Shown one piece after another: positions 14,767 to 16,224 of a DNA stretch of 16,224 nt (position 1 is the stretch's first letter; each line of letters begins with the position of its first letter). The position numbers and the translations under genes are program-made. The stretch is from Candidatus Eiseniibacteriota bacterium (GTDB lineage: Bacteria; Eisenbacteria; RBG-16-71-46), in the NCBI GenBank assembly GCA_021414165.1, contig JAIOPA010000007.1, positions 1 to 16,224 of the forward strand. Direction: 5' to 3'. The notes under the pieces are model-generated. The model did no database searches. It was not told the DNA's origin and worked only from the letters and a program-made list of their open reading frames with translations.

Positions 14767-15662
14767 CTGGACCTCCGTTGTGACTTGCGCAACCCGGCCA
14801 CGGTGAGCTCACGGATCTGCGACGGCAGCGTGCCCGGCGCGTGGTGCATGGTGTCGGTGACCACGACTTCCTTGATGGGCGACTCGGCAATGCGCTCGAA
14901 TGCCCCCGGGCAGAACACGCCGTGCGTGACACCGGCGTAGATATCCTTGGCGCCACGCGCGCGGATGGCCTTGGCGGCCTGGCACAACGTGCGCGCGGTG
15001 GTGACGACGTCGTCGAACATGACCGCGTTCTTGCCCTCGACGTCACCGATGATGTTCATGACCTCGACCGAGTCCGCCTTGGGGCGGCGCTTGTCGACGA
15101 GCGCGAGGTCGGCGTTGAGACGCTTGGCATAGGCGCGCGCCATCTTCACGCTGCCGATGTCCGGCGCCACGACGACGAGGTTCGGCAGCTCGAGCTTGAC
15201 GAAGTGCTCGATGAGCACCGGCGCCGAGTACAGATGGTCGAGCGGGATGTCGAAGAAGCCCTGGATCTGCGCGCTGTGCAGGTCCATCGTGAGCGCGCGA
15301 TCGGCGCCCGCGACCGTGATCAGGTTGGCCACGAGCTTGGCCGTGATCGGCGCGCGCGGCTGGTCCTTGCGGTCCTGGCGCGCATAGCCGAAGTACGGCA
15401 GCACCGCCGTCACGCGCCGCGCCGAGGCACGCTTCGCCGCGTCGAGCATGACGAGCAGCTCCATGAGGTGATCCGCCGGCGCGTTCGTGGACTGCACGAT
15501 GAACACGTCACTGCCGCGGATGTTCTCATTGAAGCGGACGGACACTTCGCCATCCTCGAAGCGCGACACGACCACGTCACCGACGGGCACCTTCAAGCGC
15601 TCGCAGATCGCCTGAGTGAGGCGCTGACTCGCGGTACCTGCGAAGATGCGACAAGGATCCAA
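14748..15662 (-). CDS. prs: Ribose-phosphate pyrophosphokinase (PRPP synthase)
   Basis: Makes PRPP from ribose 5-phosphate and ATP for nucleotide, His and Trp synthesis. It has 304 residues from a TTG start at 15662, fixed by GGGAGGT at 15668-15674. Motifs are FEDGEVSVRFNENIRGSDVF, PYFGYARQDRK, APITAKLVANLI, TMDLHSAQIQGFFDIP (metal/ATP site), APDIGSVKMARAYAKRL, and the flexible-loop segment DKRRPKADSVEVMNIIGDVEGK. The PRPP loop is unusual: DDVVTTART at 217-225 instead of the usual DDxIDTAGT, with Asp to Thr221 and Gly to Arg224. The C-terminus after TVAGL is atypical (RKSQRRSRWQSSS) and about 10 residues shorter than usual. That part overlaps rplY. The enzyme may still be active, but the loop should be compared with close relatives. 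Confidence 0.93.
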   Translation of the reverse strand: MDPCRIFAGTASQRLTQAICERLKVPVGDVVVSRFEDGEVSVRFNENIRGSDVFIVQSTNAPADHLMELLVMLDAAKRASARRVTAVLPYFGYARQDRKDQPRAPITAKLVANLITVAGADRALTMDLHSAQIQGFFDIPLDHLYSAPVLIEHFVKLELPNLVVVAPDIGSVKMARAYAKRLNADLALVDKRRPKADSVEVMNIIGDVEGKNAVMFDDVVTTARTLCQAAKAIRARGAKDIYAGVTHGVFCPGAFERIAESPIKEVVVTDTMHHAPGTLPSQIRELTVAGLRKSQRRSRWQSSS

Positions 15663-15667
15663 GTCCG

Positions 15668-15674
15668 ACCTCCC
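15668..15674 (-). promoter_or_regulatory. Ribosome binding site of prs, supporting a TTG start
   Basis: GGGAGGT on the minus strand, 5 bases before the TTG at 15662. No in-frame ATG or GTG is better placed, so this strong site decides for the rare TTG start. Confidence 0.75.
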
Positions 15675-15697
15675 GTGAAGGACTCATGGAAACGGTG

Positions 15698-15727
15698 CCG
15701 GCCCCGGGCATGCAGCAGCCGGGCCGG
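15698..15727 (-). promoter_or_regulatory. Hairpin in the prs leader
   Basis: CCGGCCC at 15698-15704 plus GGC at 15707-15709 pairs with GCC at 15718-15720 plus GGGCCGG at 15721-15727. This is a 10-bp stem with a 2-base bulge. In the message it is followed by CACCGTTTCC, a weak T-run, about 20 bases before the prs ribosome binding site. It may be an attenuator or a leader structure. No convincing promoter is visible between it and the terminator of the tRNA gene. Confidence 0.35.
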
Positions 15728-15796
15728 TGATGCGCGCGTGAAGCGTCAGCCGATCACAGGGGACCGGATGACACGAATGTCGAGATGGAAAGCAGA

Positions 15797-15825
15797 CACC
15801 GGGGCCGTTTCGTCCGGCCCCGGTG
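15797..15825 (-). terminator. Terminator hairpin after tRNA-Gln
   Basis: CACCGGGGCCG at 15797-15807 and CGGCCCCGGTG at 15815-15825 form a perfect 11-bp stem with a 7-base loop. On the minus strand the stem is followed by TCTGCTTTCC, a poor but T-enriched tail. It begins 6 bases after the CCA end of the tRNA, the expected place for a tRNA terminator. Confidence 0.65.
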
Positions 15826-15831
15826 CCAAGG

Positions 15832-15906
15832 TGGCTGGGGCGGGAGGATTCGAACCTCCGGATGCGGGAGCCAAAGTCCCGTGCCTTACCGCTTGGCCAC
15901 GCCCCA
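15832..15906 (-). tRNA. tRNA-Gln (anticodon UUG), CCA encoded
   Basis: A full cloverleaf on the minus strand. The acceptor stem TGGGGCG/CGCCCCA (15900-15906 with 15836-15842) has discriminator G at 15835 and an encoded CCA at 15832-15834. The D arm contains GCCAAGCGGTAAGGC. The anticodon stem CGGGA/TCCCG encloses loop CTTTGGC, giving anticodon TTG (15872-15874). The T arm GGAGG-TTCGAAT-CCTCC is perfect. The variable loop is short, and there is no intron. It reads CAA and, by wobble, CAG codons. The gene stands between its own predicted promoter and terminator, upstream of prs. Confidence 0.96.
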
Positions 15907-15944
15907 CCAACGAACGGGGATTCCGTCACGGACCGCGTCACCGA

Positions 15945-15963
15945 GGGTGAAAACGGGGTGAAA
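15945..15963. repeat. Tandem GGGTGAAA pair upstream of tRNA-Gln
   Basis: GGGTGAAA occurs at 15945-15952 and again at 15956-15963, 11 bases apart, about one helical turn. The first copy overlaps an inverted repeat TCACC/GGTGA (15938-15950). It lies between the predicted promoter and the tRNA and could be a protein-binding site or chance. Confidence 0.3.
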
Positions 15964-16004
15964 GCAGCTGGCCCTGAGTACTGCTGGAGGGAATAACGGC
16001 TGGG

Positions 16005-16034
16005 AAGTTAGCGGGCGGGGGTCCGCGGCGTCAA
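16005..16034 (-). promoter_or_regulatory. Predicted promoter of tRNA-Gln
   Basis: On the minus strand, TTGACG at 16034-16029 is followed after 18 bases by TAACTT at 16010-16005. The -35 is near perfect and the -10 keeps the TA...T core. Transcription would start near 15998, giving a leader of about 90 bases before the tRNA. Confidence 0.5.
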
Positions 16035-16161
16035 CCGCCACGAGGACCGGGAGATACGCTCGACCGGTCGGCCGGGGGATGGGCCCGGCGGGGGGCCGGA
16101 TCGGGGCCGGTCCCGGGAGTCCTATAGAGGTGGCTGCGGGCGGGGGCCCCGCGGCACCGCA
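16035..16161. other. GC-rich intergenic stretch with palindrome and G-quadruplex pattern
   Basis: No gene is visible here. It contains the perfect palindrome CGACCGGTCG at 16061-16070. At 16074-16106 there are four G-runs (5, 3, 6 and 4 bases) with loops of 2, 6 and 7, matching the simple quadruplex pattern. A self-complementary GCGGGGGCCCCGC lies at about 16139-16151. The last could be part of a terminator for the minus-strand gene ending at 16162, but no T-run follows it. Confidence 0.4.
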
Positions 16162-16224
16162 CTAGTAGGTCGCGTGCTCCTCGGCATGGTGGTGGGTCGA
16201 GGGGTTCGCGATCTCCCGCTCGTA
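16162..16224 (-). CDS. C-terminal end of an unidentified protein (partial, cut by right edge)
   Basis: The last 20 codons of a minus-strand frame that is open to the window edge, ending in TAG at 16162-16164. The tail reads REIANPSTHHHAEEHATY, with five histidines in a short stretch. I do not recognise the family. A His-rich tail could bind metal or be an incidental soluble end of a membrane protein. The call rests only on an open frame at the edge, its orientation and the absence of a competing feature, so it may be spurious. Confidence 0.35.
   Translation of the reverse strand, partial: YEREIANPSTHHHAEEHATY

Noticed and set aside
15728..15796. A promoter for prs between the two hairpins
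   Set aside because: The best match (TCGACA with a distant TGTGAT, 19-base spacing) is too poor to report as a feature.
13663..15950. Long plus-strand open frames opposite pth, rplY, prs and the tRNA
   Set aside because: Antisense shadows; one of them even runs through the tRNA gene.
16100..16140. TATAGA/TATAGG near 16125 as a promoter -10
   Set aside because: No matching -35 on either strand and no gene at a sensible distance.

Overview
The window is strongly GC-rich and densely coded, with many GTG (and one TTG) start codons. It looks like chromosomal DNA of a diderm bacterium: it encodes a TonB-type energy transducer, two lipoprotein signal peptides and a periplasmic parvulin-type chaperone. 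I cannot place it firmly. The gene order and style would suit Candidatus Eisenbacteria, Gemmatimonadota or a related uncultured phylum, but this is a guess. There is no IS element, CRISPR array, phage gene or rRNA in the window.

Layout. (1) 1-4373, minus strand: a complete branched-chain amino acid type ABC importer in the order livJ/K-livH-livM-livG-livF, with livF cut by the left edge. A predicted promoter lies at 4498-4526. A perfect 11-bp hairpin separates the binding protein from the permease genes. (2) 4567-7751, plus strand: a lipoprotein N-acetylmuramoyl-L-alanine amidase whose second, degenerate amidase domain is broken by a one-base reading-frame change at about 6339, followed by a TonB-family protein. 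(3) 7745-15662, minus strand: a long housekeeping cluster in the order prs-rplY(CTC)-pth-rpsF-ssb-rpsR-DUF2232-rplI-parvulin PPIase-bifunctional nuclease family protein-periplasmic-binding-fold protein. Its last gene overlaps the TonB gene tail to tail by 7 bp. (4) 15832-15906, minus strand: tRNA-Gln(UUG) with encoded CCA, a downstream terminator hairpin and an upstream promoter. (5) 15907-16224: a GC-rich intergenic stretch with repeats and a G-quadruplex pattern, ending in the last 20 codons of an unidentified minus-strand gene.

How the genes work together. The liv genes import amino acids. The amidase and TonB proteins belong to the cell envelope. The large cluster couples PRPP supply, ribosome assembly, peptidyl-tRNA recycling and replication (ssb) with three envelope or periplasm-related genes at its tail. 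Six of the thirteen same-operon junctions are 4-base GTGA stop/start overlaps, implying pervasive translational coupling.

Most of the window is ordinary housekeeping DNA. The points most worth a second look are the split two-domain amidase, the SSB without an acidic tail in the position priB occupies in some proteobacteria, the altered PRPP loop of Prs, and the RBS-proximal hairpins. I saw no convincing new multi-gene system.
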